From NCBI GenBank assembly GCA_016717205.1, contig JADKGC010000003.1, positions 310,001-374,000 of the forward strand: 64,000 nucleotides of DNA, given 5' to 3'. Below the pieces are notes generated by a model. That model saw only the letters and a program-made list of their open reading frames with translations. It was not told the DNA's origin and searched no databases. The stretch is from Candidatus Flexifilum breve. GTDB taxonomy: Bacteria > Chloroflexota > Anaerolineae > Aggregatilineales > Phototrophicaceae. The translations under genes were made by a program, and so were the position numbers. This document shows positions 1 through 10,267 of the stretch, in pieces. Position 1 is the stretch's first letter. Each line of letters opens with the position of its first letter.

Positions 1-924
1 CGGATGCGGTTGGAAGGGCGTATCGTTTTCCAGAAAGTCGATGAGCTGCCGGACAGCGGTCGCGCCCCACTCAAAACGCGACGCGCCAATCGTCGACAGG
101 GACGGCTGCATATAGCGTGCGAGCGGGATGTCGTCAAAGCCGACCACGGCGATATCGGCAGGCGCGCTCAGATCATGTTCGCGCATGGCACGCAAAAAGC
201 CGAACGCCATCTGGTCGTTCGCGCAGAACACCGCTTGCGGCAGCTCGCGCGTTTGCATGATCGCCTGGGCAGCCTCGTAGCCGGAAATCTCGGTGAAATT
301 CCCCTGATATACGGGCACATCCAAATTGTGCTGCGCGGCTTCGTCCAAAAATGTCTCCATGCGTTCGGCATTGTCGAACGAATCGAGCGCGCCGGCGACG
401 AACGCCAGTTTGCGCATGCCCTGACAGTACAAATGCGCAAACGCTTCGCGCACCCCCTGCGGATTGTCGAGCAGCAGCGGCAGGATGAACTCGTTTTGCA
501 GCAGGCGATCCAGCACCACGATGGGGAAGCGCCGCGACGCCAGCTTGAGGATCGACTCGGTCGGAATTTTGCGATCAAACACAATGGCGCCATCGACCTG
601 ACGGTGCAGGAGCATGCGGCGAGTCGAGCGGCTTTCCGGGCACACGAGCAGCTCATAATCGGTATCGAGGATGACGCTGTGAATGCCTTCGAGGATGTCT
701 TCGTAAAATGAGCCGCTGAAGCGGGCGATGAAAACGCCAATGGTGTGGGTTTTGCGCTGCTTGAGGTTGCGCGCGAACGCGTTCGGGTGGTAATTGAGCT
801 CTTCGGCGGCGGCGAGCACGCGCTTACGGGTCGCATCGCCGATGGTCCCCGTTTCATTCAGCGCATACGACGCCGTGGTCACGCTGACTCCGGCGCGTTT
901 GGCCACGTCGCGAATTGTCGTCAT
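1..924 (-). CDS. LacI-family transcriptional repressor (partial, C-terminus beyond left edge)
   Basis: Reading the reverse strand from the ATG at 924 gives 308 open codons to the window edge with no stop. The N-terminus (MTTIRDVAKRAGVSVTTASY) is a LacI helix-turn-helix, followed by the hinge region and a periplasmic-binding-protein-like effector domain with the usual AxDIAVVGFDDIPLA stretch near the C-end. A GGAGG ribosome site lies about 8 nt before the ATG. LacI proteins are about 330-345 aa, so only some 25-35 residues should be missing. It is divergent from the GH94/ABC operon at 1325 and most likely represses it through the palindrome at 1244-1261; the effector sugar is unknown. Confidence 0.93.
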   Translation of the reverse strand, partial: MTTIRDVAKRAGVSVTTASYALNETGTIGDATRKRVLAAAEELNYHPNAFARNLKQRKTHTIGVFIARFSGSFYEDILEGIHSVILDTDYELLVCPESRSTRRMLLHRQVDGAIVFDRKIPTESILKLASRRFPIVVLDRLLQNEFILPLLLDNPQGVREAFAHLYCQGMRKLAFVAGALDSFDNAERMETFLDEAAQHNLDVPVYQGNFTEISGYEAAQAIMQTRELPQAVFCANDQMAFGFLRAMREHDLSAPADIAVVGFDDIPLARYMQPSLSTIGASRFEWGATAVRQLIDFLENDTPFQPHP

Positions 925-1207
925 CGTGGACGACCTCCGGATAGCAGCCCGTGTGTGGTGATTGTCGACATGCGGCGAGTCCTCATCCTCGTAAACTTTC
1001 CCCGATCTACGCAGGACGAGCAGCCCATGTTCATTTCGACTGCGGCGGGCTGGGGCGGCGATTTCCGCCGCAGCCCAATACGTCCTCGTTGTCTGTGAGC
1101 GTTCACGGGTGAATTTCGAAGTTTAAGGCGGCGGGCTAGGATCAAGGCATTCTGAAAAAGTATCTTGGTAAGCCACCCAATTTTGGAAATACACCCCTAC
1201 GAATTTG

Positions 1208-1236
1208 TTGACAGCTAAAAATAAGTATGGTAAATT
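1208..1236 (+). promoter_or_regulatory. Sigma-70-type promoter of the GH94/ABC operon
   Basis: TTGACA at 1208-1213 and TAAATT at 1231-1236 are separated by 17 nt, close to consensus. The promoter points at the GH94 gene and is followed at once by a LacI-type palindrome. The rest of the 925-1207 divergent spacer holds no recognisable gene. Confidence 0.7.
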
Positions 1237-1243
1237 GCCAGTA

Positions 1244-1261
1244 AAGTGAAACGTTTCACTT
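1244..1261. promoter_or_regulatory. LacI-type operator palindrome
   Basis: AAGTGAAACGTTTCACTT is a perfect 18-bp palindrome with the central CG typical of LacI/GalR operators. It starts 8 bp after the -10 box, over the expected transcription start, so a bound repressor would block initiation. The obvious candidate binder is the divergent LacI protein ending at 924. Confidence 0.8.
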
Positions 1262-1324
1262 CGCTGATTGATAGCTTAACGCAAAGTCAGCGAATTGTAA
1301 AGTTACCAATTTCAGCGAACTAAA

Positions 1325-3703
1325 ATGAATCGAAAATTCGAAAATCAGTACGGATACTTTACAGAAGACGGTCGGGAATACGTCGTCAAGACGCCGTTCA
1401 CGCCGCGCCCATGGGGCAACATCATCAGCAATGGTGATTACAGCCTGATGATCTCGCAGACGGGTTCCGGGTACAGTTGGCGGGGCAACGCCGGCCAGAA
1501 CCGCATCACCCGCTCGTTCCAGGATCTCGTCAAAGACAACTGGGGCAAGTACTTCTATATCCGCGACCTCCAGCGCAATACTTACTGGTCGGCGGCCTTC
1601 AAACCGGTTATGCATCCCTATCAGCAGTATCAGGTGGTGCACGGCATCGGCTACACGCGCATCATGCAGCAGGTCGAAGACATCGCCAGCACGCTCACTA
1701 TCTTCGTCGCGCCCGATGCACCGCTCGAAGTCATTCAACTCACCCTGACGAACAACAGCTCTGAAACGCGCGAACTTGATGTCACCTCGTACGCGGAGTG
1801 GCTGCTCGGTTTCTCTCCAGACGAACACCGCGAATTCCACAAGCTGTTCATTGACACCTCGTGTGCCGGACAAGCGGTCTTCGCGACCAAATGTCTGTGG
1901 GGCTTCCCCGACGACAAAGGCCGCTGGAACAACGTCGATTGGCCGTATACGGCGTTCATGGCGGTGAGCGAGCCGCTCAAGTCGTTTGACTGCGACAAAG
2001 AGTCGTTCATCGGGATGTACAACAATGATGATCGTCCGCGCGCCATGACCGAGCCGACGCTGGCCGGCCGTACCGGGCGCTTCACCGATGCCATCGCCGC
2101 GCTGCAAATCGCGGTGACGCTGCCGCCGGGTGCATCGAAGACCATCGTGTTTACACTCGGTGCGGCGGAAAACGGCACCGAAGATGCGCATGAGTTGATC
2201 GCGCGTTACACCTCGATCACCGGGGCGGAGCAGGCATTCGCCGCGCTGCAGCCGTTCTGGGCGCGCTTCCTCGACCGCGAACAGGTCGAAACGCCGGACG
2301 ACGCCTTCAACTTCATGACCAACGTGTGGGCGAAGTATCAGGCGATCTCCGGGCGCTTGTGGGGCAAATCGGCCTTCTATCAGGTGTCCGCCGGGTGGGG
2401 CTTCCGCGACCAACTCCAAGACAGTCAAGTCTATCTCGTCGGCGACCCCGACTTTGCGCGCAAGCAGCTTTTGCTGCACGCCGCGAACCAGTTCATCGAA
2501 GGCGACGTGCTGCACTGGTGGTTCACCATCCGCGGCGGTGGCCCCCGAACCAACTGTTCGGACGATCTGCTGTGGCTGCCCTTCATCCTGCACTCATACC
2601 TGCAAGAAACCGTCGACTACGACATCCTCGACGAGCAGATTCCCTACCTCAACGGCCCGGCGGAAGCGCTGTATGAGCACTGCAAGCGGGCAATTGAGCG
2701 TTCGTTCTCACGTTTCTCGCCACGCGGCGTGCCGCTCATGGGCGATCACGACTGGAACGACGGACTAAGCGCGGTCGGGACGCTGCTCAAGGGTGAGAGC
2801 TTCTGGGTCGCGGAATTCCTGCACATGGTGCTCGGCGGCTTCATTCCGCTGGCCCAGCGCCGCGGCGACGACCGCTTTGCCGACCGCTGCGCGCTGGTGC
2901 GCGACAGCCTGAAAGTCGCGCTCAATCAGCATGGGTGGGACGGCCAATGGTATCTGATGGCGACCACCGACGATGGTCTGCTGCTCGGTTCGCAGACGAA
3001 CGACGAAGGCAAAATCTTCCTCATGCCCAACATCTGGGCGGTGATGAGCGGCACCGCTGACGGCCAGCGCGCCGAAACAGCACTGGCCTCGGTCACACAG
3101 TACCTGCTCAAAGATTATGGCACGCTGCTCAATTACCCGGCATTCACCCGTCCCCGCCCCGACATCGGCTACGTGACGCGCTACGCGCCCGGTCTGCGCG
3201 AAAATGGTGGTGTGTATACCCACGCGGCGACCTGGTCAGTGTGGGCGTATGCCCGCGCGGGTCAACCGGAACTGGCGTATGAGGCGTATCGCCGCATTTG
3301 CCCGCCGAATCGCAGCGCTGATATCGACACCTACAAGGCTGAACCGTACGTCACCCCCGGCAACATCGATGGCCCGCTCTCGGAATATTACGGGCGCGGC
3401 GGGTGGACGTGGTACACGGGGTCGGCCCAGTGGCTGCATCGGGTAGCCACCCATTGGATTTTAGGAATTCGCCCGCAGGAAGATGGCTTGCTCGTCGAGC
3501 CGTCCATTCCGGCGCACTGGCCCGGCTTCAAGATCACGCGCACCTTCCGGGGTGCGTTGTACGCGATTGAAGTCGAAAATCCCCAGCGCGTTCACGGCGG
3601 AATTCGCTCGGTGACGGTTGACGGACAACCGCATTCGAGCCATATTCTCCCTGTGTTTGGAGATGGGAAAACCCACCCGGTGAAGATCGTTTTGGGGACC
3701 TAA
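1325..3703 (+). CDS. GH94 glycoside phosphorylase (cellobiose/oligosaccharide phosphorylase-like)
   Basis: 792 aa, no signal peptide, so cytoplasmic. The N-terminus (GYFTEDGREYVVKTPFTPRP) matches the GH94 beta-sandwich domain; residues from about 300 form the (alpha/alpha)6 barrel with GFRDQLQDSQ and a DWND motif at 476-479 that carries the family's general-acid Asp. GH94 enzymes cleave beta-glucosides with phosphate to yield sugar-1-phosphate. The GFRDQLQD and HWW stretches resemble cellodextrin phosphorylase and cyclic-glucan-synthase C-terminal relatives as much as cellobiose phosphorylase, so substrate (cellobiose, cellodextrin or another beta-glucan oligomer) is open. First gene of a nine-gene operon with two ABC importers; the start lacks a clear Shine-Dalgarno. 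Confidence 0.9.
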   Translation: MNRKFENQYGYFTEDGREYVVKTPFTPRPWGNIISNGDYSLMISQTGSGYSWRGNAGQNRITRSFQDLVKDNWGKYFYIRDLQRNTYWSAAFKPVMHPYQQYQVVHGIGYTRIMQQVEDIASTLTIFVAPDAPLEVIQLTLTNNSSETRELDVTSYAEWLLGFSPDEHREFHKLFIDTSCAGQAVFATKCLWGFPDDKGRWNNVDWPYTAFMAVSEPLKSFDCDKESFIGMYNNDDRPRAMTEPTLAGRTGRFTDAIAALQIAVTLPPGASKTIVFTLGAAENGTEDAHELIARYTSITGAEQAFAALQPFWARFLDREQVETPDDAFNFMTNVWAKYQAISGRLWGKSAFYQVSAGWGFRDQLQDSQVYLVGDPDFARKQLLLHAANQFIEGDVLHWWFTIRGGGPRTNCSDDLLWLPFILHSYLQETVDYDILDEQIPYLNGPAEALYEHCKRAIERSFSRFSPRGVPLMGDHDWNDGLSAVGTLLKGESFWVAEFLHMVLGGFIPLAQRRGDDRFADRCALVRDSLKVALNQHGWDGQWYLMATTDDGLLLGSQTNDEGKIFLMPNIWAVMSGTADGQRAETALASVTQYLLKDYGTLLNYPAFTRPRPDIGYVTRYAPGLRENGGVYTHAATWSVWAYARAGQPELAYEAYRRICPPNRSADIDTYKAEPYVTPGNIDGPLSEYYGRGGWTWYTGSAQWLHRVATHWILGIRPQEDGLLVEPSIPAHWPGFKITRTFRGALYAIEVENPQRVHGGIRSVTVDGQPHSSHILPVFGDGKTHPVKIVLGT

Positions 3704-3825
3704 CCCCGGAAAGGACAGTGCCAGCGCCGCACGACACGTTCGTTTTTCGACACAGGGTGTGATATGCCGACCGCACCACGCCCGCCGTTTCAGCATCGAT
3801 AATTAGATCACAAAGAGATGAAGAG

Positions 3826-5175
<1,350 letters not shown>

Positions 5176-5189
5176 GTAATCACCAACTT

Positions 5190-5221
5190 GTCGGGAGCGC
5201 TGGTTCACTGGCGTTCCCGAC
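5190..5221 (+). other. Intercistronic stem-loop after the binding-protein gene
   Basis: GTCGGGAGCGC and GCGTTCCCGAC form an 11-bp stem with one wobble pair and a 10-nt loop. No T-run follows, so it looks more like an mRNA 3'-stabilising or processing hairpin than a terminator. A second weaker stem lies near 5235-5266. The rest of 5222-5434 shows nothing further. Confidence 0.55.
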
Positions 5222-5434
5222 GAGCAGCAAGCGTAGAGGGGTGCGGTTAACTGTGCCCCTCGTCAAACTAGTCACGACTGTGCCAATCTGTTCTTACTGA
5301 CCCTGACTATAAAATCCGGCGATCAGACCAGCCCGCCCTCGTTCACCCCCTGAGCGCCCTTTTTTGCTACCCAACACAGCACGTCGTGCTTTCGCCCGCA
5401 AGAGTGGTCTCACACGACGACCGGAGATTTGGCG

Positions 5435-8386
5435 ATGCGCTCGAAACCCAACCGCTTTTACCGGCTAATCGGGCCGATCCTGACGGTGATCAGCCTGCTG
5501 GCGGCGTGTGATCCCGTGTCCAACGCGCAGGCCGCCGCCGTCGTGACCTGCGCGACTCCGGCAACGGCGGTCAGCGCCGCCAACGTAGCGCTGGTGGCGG
5601 ACGTTCCCCGTCTGTACAGCGGTCTTAGCCACCCGCTTGCCATCGAAATTCCCGCGGACGCCTTTGGTTTGCCGCTGGCTGCGGACGAGATCGCGCAGTT
5701 GTACGCCAAACCGAGCACGCTCGTAACCGAAGGCGCAGTGGTGACGTTCAGCACGACCGTCCCCGCCGAAGGTGACTACACTATCGCCTTCGACATGGCT
5801 GCGACCGCCGAGTCGCGTCGTCCTGAAGGCGAACTGCGCGTCGATGGCACGTTCCCGATCAGCGATCTGGAACGCGTTTCCTTCCCGATCTACTACCGCA
5901 GCGACGGCAGCATCTTCCCTAAAGATCGCTACGGCAACGATGCGCTCATCGAACAAATCCGGCAGGCGCGCTGGTCGACCGCCGACGTGCGCGATGTCGA
6001 GTTCAGCGAACCCTACCCGCTGCAAATCCGGTTGAGCGCGGGCGAGCATCGCTTCGAACTCACGCTGACCGAGGGCACCGCCTATTTCGGCAGTGTCTAC
6101 CTCGTGCCCTTTACGCCCTACCCCGACTACGCGCAGTATCTCGCGGCGCAGTCCGCCGCGGACAGCAGCGGCATCCAGATTGCGCTCGAAGCCGAACTGC
6201 CGAGCTACAAAAATGACACCTCCGTACGCCCCGCGACGGATCGCAGTCTCACGGTCACGCCCTATGACACCTACTGCCAGTTGATGAACACGATGGGCGG
6301 CGAAAGCTGGGATCAGAGCGGCAGCGCGGTCTACTATGAATTCAACGTGCCGGAAGCCGGTTACTACAGCCTCACCTTCCGCGCCATGCAGAACACGCGC
6401 AGCAATTTCACGGTGTTCCGCCGCATCACGGTCAACGGCGCGGTGCCCTTCGCCGAATTGAACGCGGTCGCCTTCCCGTCCAGCGCTGACTGGATGGATG
6501 TGCACCTCGGCGGGGACACGCCCTACAAGCTTTACCTCAACGCGGGCGTGAATGTGCTGAGTGTGGAGGCGACCAACGCGCCCTACCTGCGCGCCATCAA
6601 TACCATCCAGCAAGCCCTGCTCGACATCAATGACCTCGCGCTGGAAATTCGCCATCTGACGGGCAATCAGCGCGACCCGTTCAAGGAATGGGCGATCACG
6701 CAGTACATCCCCGATGTTGAGGAACGCCTGAATGCCATCGCGCAGAATCTGATCGACGACAAGCAGACGCTGCTAACCATCGACCCGAGCGGCGCATCGC
6801 CGGAAGTGCTCACCTACCAGGTGGCGATTGACAACATCCTGTTCCTGACGGGCGACCCCGACAAAATCCCGATCTACATGAGCCGCTTCTCGGAAGGTTC
6901 CGGTTCAGCGGCGCAGCAGCTCGGTTCGCTGCTGCCCCTGCTGCAGAACCAGCCGCTGGCGCTGGACCGCATCTATGTGCATTCGCCGGATGTCCTTCCA
7001 CAGACGCCCGCCGTGCCCATCACGACGGCGATTGGCGAAGAGATCAAGCGTTTCATCTACTCGTTCCAGCCCGACCCGTACCAGTCACTCGGCGCGAGTG
7101 CTGACGAACTGGAAGTATGGGTCAACCGTCCGCGCCAGTACGTGAATCTGCTGCAAATCATGGCGGATTCGACCTTCACGCCGGAGACGGGCATTCGCGT
7201 GCGCTTCTCGATCATGCCCGACGAGTCGAAGCTAATCCTCGCGAATGCGGCGGACATTCAGCCGGATGTCGCGCTCGGCGTGAGCACAGATCGCCCCTAC
7301 GAACTCGCCATCCGCAACGCGCTCTATGACCTGCGCTCGTTCCCGGATTTCGACTCGTTCATTGACGTGTTCGCGCCCGGTTCTCTGCTCGGCTACATCA
7401 TCAACGACTCGGTATACGCGCTGCCGGAAACGCAAGACGCATGGGTGACCTTCTACCGCCGCGACATCCTCAACGAGCTGGGCATCCCCGTGCCAGAGAC
7501 GTGGACGGAAGTCCTCGAAATCCTGCCCGAACTCCAGCGCTACGGCATGAACTTCAACACGCCGCTGTCGAGCGGCGCGGGTCAGCGCAATTACATCTTC
7601 ACCGCGCCCTATCTGTTCAACTTTGGCGCGCCGCTCTACGGTGACGGCGGTTTCTCGACGGGTATCCAGAGCGACGAGGCGGTCGCGGGCATCCGCTTCA
7701 TGGCCGACAGCTTCACCATCTACGGCATGCCACTCACCACCGCCAGCTTCTATCAGGATTTCCGCTATGGCACGCTGCCCATCGGCGTGGCGAACATCAT
7801 CGAAATGTACGTCAAGCTGCTGACCGCCGCGCCGGAGATTGGCGGCCAATGGGACATCAGCCTATATCCCGGCACCGTGCTGCCCGATGGCACGGTCAAC
7901 CACTACGCGACCGGGTCGGCGCAAACCAGCCTCATGTTCCGCGATACCGATCACGCCGAAGAAGGCTGGGAATTCCTCAAATGGTGGCTATCCACCGAAA
8001 CGCAGAGCGAATTCGGCGAGCAATTGGTGCTCAACTATGGGCGGGAATATATGTGGTTCTCTGCCAATCTTGAAGCGCTCGATGCGATGGACATCCCCGA
8101 CGAACACCGGGAGGTGATCGCAGCACAGTGGGAGTGGCTGCAGGAACCCGTCCGCCTGCCGGGGAGCTACATGCAGGAACGCGAAATCAGCAACATTTGG
8201 AATCGCATCGTCTTTGACGGCGTCAACCCGCGCGTGGCCATTGATCGCTCCGTCATCATCATCAACCGGGAAATCACCCGCAAGATGGAAGAGTTCGGCT
8301 ACCTGAGCGAAGATGGCGAACGCCTGCGGGAGTTCACTGTCCCGACGATTGAGACTGTGCAGGGGTGGATAGACAATGCAAATTAG
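5435..8386 (+). CDS. Very long extracellular solute-binding lipoprotein with N-terminal carbohydrate-binding-like domains
   Basis: 983 aa from the ATG at 5435, chosen because GGAG at 5423-5426 is 8 nt upstream; an in-frame TTG at 5429 is too close to it. The signal peptide ends in a lipobox (LLAAC), so it should be a lipoprotein. Residues about 50-240 and 250-410 look like two beta-sandwich, carbohydrate-binding-module-like repeats; a helical linker follows, then a family-1 binding-protein domain (about 560-930) with YALPETQDAWVTFYRR and the IGVANIIEMY region. Ordinary binding proteins are about 430 aa. Similar long ones occur in Firmicutes beside DUF5696 and Yip1 genes, as here. It overlaps the next permease gene by 11 bp. 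Confidence 0.88.
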   Translation: MRSKPNRFYRLIGPILTVISLLAACDPVSNAQAAAVVTCATPATAVSAANVALVADVPRLYSGLSHPLAIEIPADAFGLPLAADEIAQLYAKPSTLVTEGAVVTFSTTVPAEGDYTIAFDMAATAESRRPEGELRVDGTFPISDLERVSFPIYYRSDGSIFPKDRYGNDALIEQIRQARWSTADVRDVEFSEPYPLQIRLSAGEHRFELTLTEGTAYFGSVYLVPFTPYPDYAQYLAAQSAADSSGIQIALEAELPSYKNDTSVRPATDRSLTVTPYDTYCQLMNTMGGESWDQSGSAVYYEFNVPEAGYYSLTFRAMQNTRSNFTVFRRITVNGAVPFAELNAVAFPSSADWMDVHLGGDTPYKLYLNAGVNVLSVEATNAPYLRAINTIQQALLDINDLALEIRHLTGNQRDPFKEWAITQYIPDVEERLNAIAQNLIDDKQTLLTIDPSGASPEVLTYQVAIDNILFLTGDPDKIPIYMSRFSEGSGSAAQQLGSLLPLLQNQPLALDRIYVHSPDVLPQTPAVPITTAIGEEIKRFIYSFQPDPYQSLGASADELEVWVNRPRQYVNLLQIMADSTFTPETGIRVRFSIMPDESKLILANAADIQPDVALGVSTDRPYELAIRNALYDLRSFPDFDSFIDVFAPGSLLGYIINDSVYALPETQDAWVTFYRRDILNELGIPVPETWTEVLEILPELQRYGMNFNTPLSSGAGQRNYIFTAPYLFNFGAPLYGDGGFSTGIQSDEAVAGIRFMADSFTIYGMPLTTASFYQDFRYGTLPIGVANIIEMYVKLLTAAPEIGGQWDISLYPGTVLPDGTVNHYATGSAQTSLMFRDTDHAEEGWEFLKWWLSTETQSEFGEQLVLNYGREYMWFSANLEALDAMDIPDEHREVIAAQWEWLQEPVRLPGSYMQEREISNIWNRIVFDGVNPRVAIDRSVIIINREITRKMEEFGYLSEDGERLREFTVPTIETVQGWIDNAN

Positions 8387-9344
8387 GCAAACGTATCCAA
8401 CGCAAGACGGGCTGGCGGGCGCGTACACCGAGCCCCGCCGGGGTATCGTCGGCGCAATCCGCAACTGGCTGAACAAAGAAGGCAGTGCCTACGCCTTCCT
8501 GTCGATCTACGCGCTGCTGTTCATCATCTTCATCGTCATCCCTGTGCTGGCGGCGATTGGGCTGTCGTTCACCTTCTTCGACGCCATTCAGCCGCCGCGC
8601 TTCATCGGCCTGACCAATTACATCGCCCTGATCACGCAGGACGACACGTTCATGAAGTATGTGCTGGCGAACACCATTCAGTTTGCGGTGATCGTCGGGC
8701 CGGGCGGCTACGCGCTCGCCTTCCTGCTGGCGTGGATGCTGGCACAGCTCCCCCGCCTGCCACGGACCATCTTTGCGCTCATCCTGTACTCGCCATCGAT
8801 GACGGCGGGCGTCGCGATGACGGTGGTGTGGAAAGCGCTGTTCAGCGGTGACCAGACCGGGTACCTGAACAGCTTCCTGATGGGCCTCGGCACGATCCGC
8901 GAGCCGATTCAGTGGCTGCAGTCACCGCAGTACCTCATGCCGATCATGATCATCGTGACGCTGTGGAGCAGTATGGGCATCGGCTTTCTGGCCATGCTGG
9001 CCGGCATCCTCGAAATCAGCCCGGAACTCTATGAAGCAGCCGCCATGGACGGCATGAGCAGCCGCTGGCAGGAAATCTTCTACATCACCATCCCGTCGAT
9101 GAAACCGCAAATGCTCTTCGGGGCGGTGATGGCGCTTGTCGGCACCTTCCAGGCTGGTGCAATCGGGGTGACGCTCTCCGGCAGCAACCCAACACCGCAG
9201 TACGCTGGACAGTTGATCGTCAACCACATCGAAGACTATGGCTTTTTACGCTATGAGATGGGCTACGCCGCCGCGGTGTCGGTGGTGCTGCTGTTGATGG
9301 TGTTGTTCTTCTCACGCGTCGCGACCCGCCTGTTCGGGAATTAA
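8376..9344 (+). CDS. Sugar ABC transporter permease (MalF/UgpA-like)
   Basis: 322 aa with about six membrane helices and the EAA loop of the MalF type (EAAAMDGMSSRWQEIFYITI), which docks the ATPase. Its ATG overlaps the end of the long binding-protein gene by 11 bp, indicating translational coupling. No ATPase gene occurs in the operon, so a shared MsiK/MalK-type ATPase encoded elsewhere is expected. Confidence 0.93.
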   Translation: MQIRQTYPTQDGLAGAYTEPRRGIVGAIRNWLNKEGSAYAFLSIYALLFIIFIVIPVLAAIGLSFTFFDAIQPPRFIGLTNYIALITQDDTFMKYVLANTIQFAVIVGPGGYALAFLLAWMLAQLPRLPRTIFALILYSPSMTAGVAMTVVWKALFSGDQTGYLNSFLMGLGTIREPIQWLQSPQYLMPIMIIVTLWSSMGIGFLAMLAGILEISPELYEAAAMDGMSSRWQEIFYITIPSMKPQMLFGAVMALVGTFQAGAIGVTLSGSNPTPQYAGQLIVNHIEDYGFLRYEMGYAAAVSVVLLLMVLFFSRVATRLFGN

Positions 9345-10267
9345 TGATGAGCATCCGTATGAACATGAACTGGTATCAGCGTTACACTGGGGTGCGTAAT
9401 CGGGGCATCAACCCGCAGGGCTTCCACGTCAGCCAGATCAAGTTTTACATCTTGCTGGTGCCGCTGGCCGCCGTGATGCTGCTCCCGATCATCTTCATCT
9501 TTTCCAGCGCCTTCAAACCGCCGGACGAACTGTTCGCCTACCCGCCGCGCTTTCTCGTCGTCAACCCGACCTTCAAAAATTTCACCGACTTGTTTTCAAA
9601 ACTGTCGACTTCGGGCATTCCGGTCAGCCGTTACCTGTTCAACAGCATCCTCATCACGCTGGTGACGGTGGGCGCGTCGATCATCGTGTCCAGCGCGGCA
9701 GCTTATTCACTGTCTAAAAAACGCTTTAAGCTCAAACAGGCTTTATTTGCGATCAACAACGTGGCGCTGATGTTCGTGCCCGTCGCCGTGACGATCCCGC
9801 GCTTTCTGGTGATCGAACGCCTCAACCTGCTCGATTCGTTCTGGGTGCACATTCTCCCGGTGCTGGCCATGCCGGTGGGGTTGTTCCTGCTCAAGCAGTT
9901 CATTGACGGCGTGCCTGATGAAGTGTTGGAAGCGGCGCAGATCGACGGCGCGACCGACCTCGAAATCTACTGGCGCATCGTACTGCCGATGATCCGTCCC
10001 GCGCTGGCGACCATCGCCATCCTCACCTTTCAGGCCGCGTGGAACAACGCCGACATTTCGACGCTCTACATCAACACCGAGAGTCTGCGCACGCTGGCGT
10101 TTTACCTGAGCACACTGACCAAGACGACTGCGACCGGGGCGACCGCGGTCGCCGGGCAAGGTATCGCCGCCGCCGCCGCGCTGATCATGTTCCTGCCCAA
10201 TCTGATCATTTTCATCTTCCTGCAAGGCCAGGTGATGAGCACCATGTCACATTCGGGGCTGAAATGA
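9344..10267 (+). CDS. Sugar ABC transporter permease (MalG/UgpE-like)
   Basis: 307 aa with an N-terminal soluble stretch of about 35 residues, six predicted helices and the EAA motif EAAQIDGATDLEIYWRIVLP. It shares its first base with the last base of the upstream permease stop (TAATGATG) and ends in ATGA with the next gene. It should form a heterodimer with the preceding permease and be fed by one of the two upstream binding proteins. Confidence 0.93.
   Translation: MMSIRMNMNWYQRYTGVRNRGINPQGFHVSQIKFYILLVPLAAVMLLPIIFIFSSAFKPPDELFAYPPRFLVVNPTFKNFTDLFSKLSTSGIPVSRYLFNSILITLVTVGASIIVSSAAAYSLSKKRFKLKQALFAINNVALMFVPVAVTIPRFLVIERLNLLDSFWVHILPVLAMPVGLFLLKQFIDGVPDEVLEAAQIDGATDLEIYWRIVLPMIRPALATIAILTFQAAWNNADISTLYINTESLRTLAFYLSTLTKTTATGATAVAGQGIAAAAALIMFLPNLIIFIFLQGQVMSTMSHSGLK

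Noticed and set aside
1095..1106. GTGAGC/GTTCAC as a firm second operator
   Set aside because: Short and spaced differently from the 18-bp operator; kept only as a weak possibility in the operator finding.
1256..2593. 445-codon reverse-strand open frame opposite the GH94 gene
   Set aside because: GC-rich antisense shadow: Arg/His/Asp-rich translation with no family likeness, fully inside a well-supported gene. The same holds for long antisense frames at 5465-6655, 22133-23236, 46548-47366, 47134-48228, 51913-53373 and 58213-59232.
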